This document shows, piece after piece, positions 23,407 through 23,569 of a stretch of DNA of 23,569 nt. Every line of letters starts with the position of its first letter. Position 1 is the stretch's first letter. The position numbers and the translations under genes were made by a program. The stretch is taken from the NCBI GenBank assembly GCA_041479575.1, contig JBGOYH010000009.1, positions 1 through 23,569 on the forward strand. Reading direction: 5' to 3'. The DNA comes from DASPPK01 sp041479575 (GTDB taxonomy: Archaea; Thermoproteota; Bathyarchaeia; Bathyarchaeales; Bathycorpusculaceae). Below the pieces are notes generated by a model. It searched no databases and was not told the DNA's origin. It saw only the letters and a list, made by a program, of their open reading frames with translations.

Positions 23407-23569
23407 ATGAGCTCTGCCTTTCGAATAGCGTTCCTCGGTACCGGTGGCGGCCGATTCGTAACGATAACCCAGAAAAGACGTACTGCCGGAATTCGGATAA
23501 TGGGTGAAGGCTTGAATCTGCATTTGGATCCAGGTCCTGGCGCACTTGTTCACTCGATAGAGGAGGGAC
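23407..23569 (+). CDS. Metallo-beta-lactamase-fold hydrolase, N-terminal fragment cut by window edge
   Basis: 54 codons from the ATG at 23407 to the edge. The first strand and turn (RIAFLGTGGGRF), the short RRTAGIRI segment, and LHLDPGPGALVHS match the opening of archaeal MBL-fold hydrolases of the RNase Z/phosphodiesterase-like group. The metal-binding HxHxDH lies beyond the window, so the subfamily and activity cannot be judged. It diverges from the DNA glycosylase gene. Confidence 0.75.
   Translation, partial: MSSAFRIAFLGTGGGRFVTITQKRRTAGIRIMGEGLNLHLDPGPGALVHSIEEG

Noticed and set aside
1..23569. tRNA genes, CRISPR arrays, insertion sequences
   Set aside because: I looked for T-loop consensus, evenly spaced repeats, and transposase motifs with terminal repeats, and found none that hold up.

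Overview
The window looks like chromosomal DNA of a mesophilic or moderately thermophilic archaeon, most likely a member of the Thermoproteota (Bathyarchaeia would fit, but this is a guess from gene content). Evidence: an archaeal Sm-like protein next to a RIO2 kinase, a ThiI without a rhodanese domain, a two-subunit aconitase-X enzyme, a SpoIIM-type membrane protein, and AT-rich TATA/BRE-like promoters about 25 bases before many starts, several of them apparently leaderless. I see no tRNA, rRNA, CRISPR array or mobile element.

Left part (1-11550), all on the minus strand. A partial GT-C mannosyltransferase-like membrane protein runs off the left edge. The rest reads, in transcription order from 11550 down to 1343, as a probable uptake and breakdown cluster: a NicX-like M29-fold protein, an ornithine cyclodeaminase/mu-crystallin family dehydrogenase, a hydantoin/Asp-Glu racemase family enzyme, a membrane-anchored family 5 substrate-binding protein on a Pro-Ser linker, the permeases and ATPases OppB, OppC, OppD and OppF, and a second NicX-like protein. 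The two NicX-like proteins carry a His/His-x-Asp ligand pattern expected of a mononuclear iron ring-cleaving dioxygenase instead of the two-metal site of M29 aminopeptidases. The cluster may import and degrade a cyclic or nitrogen-containing compound or modified peptide; the substrate cannot be told from sequence.

Middle part (11693-16002). A nitroreductase-family gene overlaps a small DUF6092-like gene. Both face away from a third M29-fold gene (plus strand), which keeps the peptidase-type residues. A gene-free stretch follows, then a SpoIIM-family membrane protein diverging from a truncated luciferase-like monooxygenase (pseudogene), then a NimA/PNPOx-type flavoprotein.

Right part (16157-23569). 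A D-2-hydroxyacid dehydrogenase with its catalytic Arg replaced by Gln lies 35 bases upstream of the large and small subunits of aconitase X (phosphomevalonate dehydratase or hydroxyproline dehydratase type). Next come an AIM24/TIGR00266 protein, an Sm-like protein whose end overlaps that of RIO2, ThiI, an AlkA-type DNA glycosylase, and the first 163 bases of a metallo-beta-lactamase-fold protein. These last genes are mostly housekeeping RNA and DNA maintenance functions.
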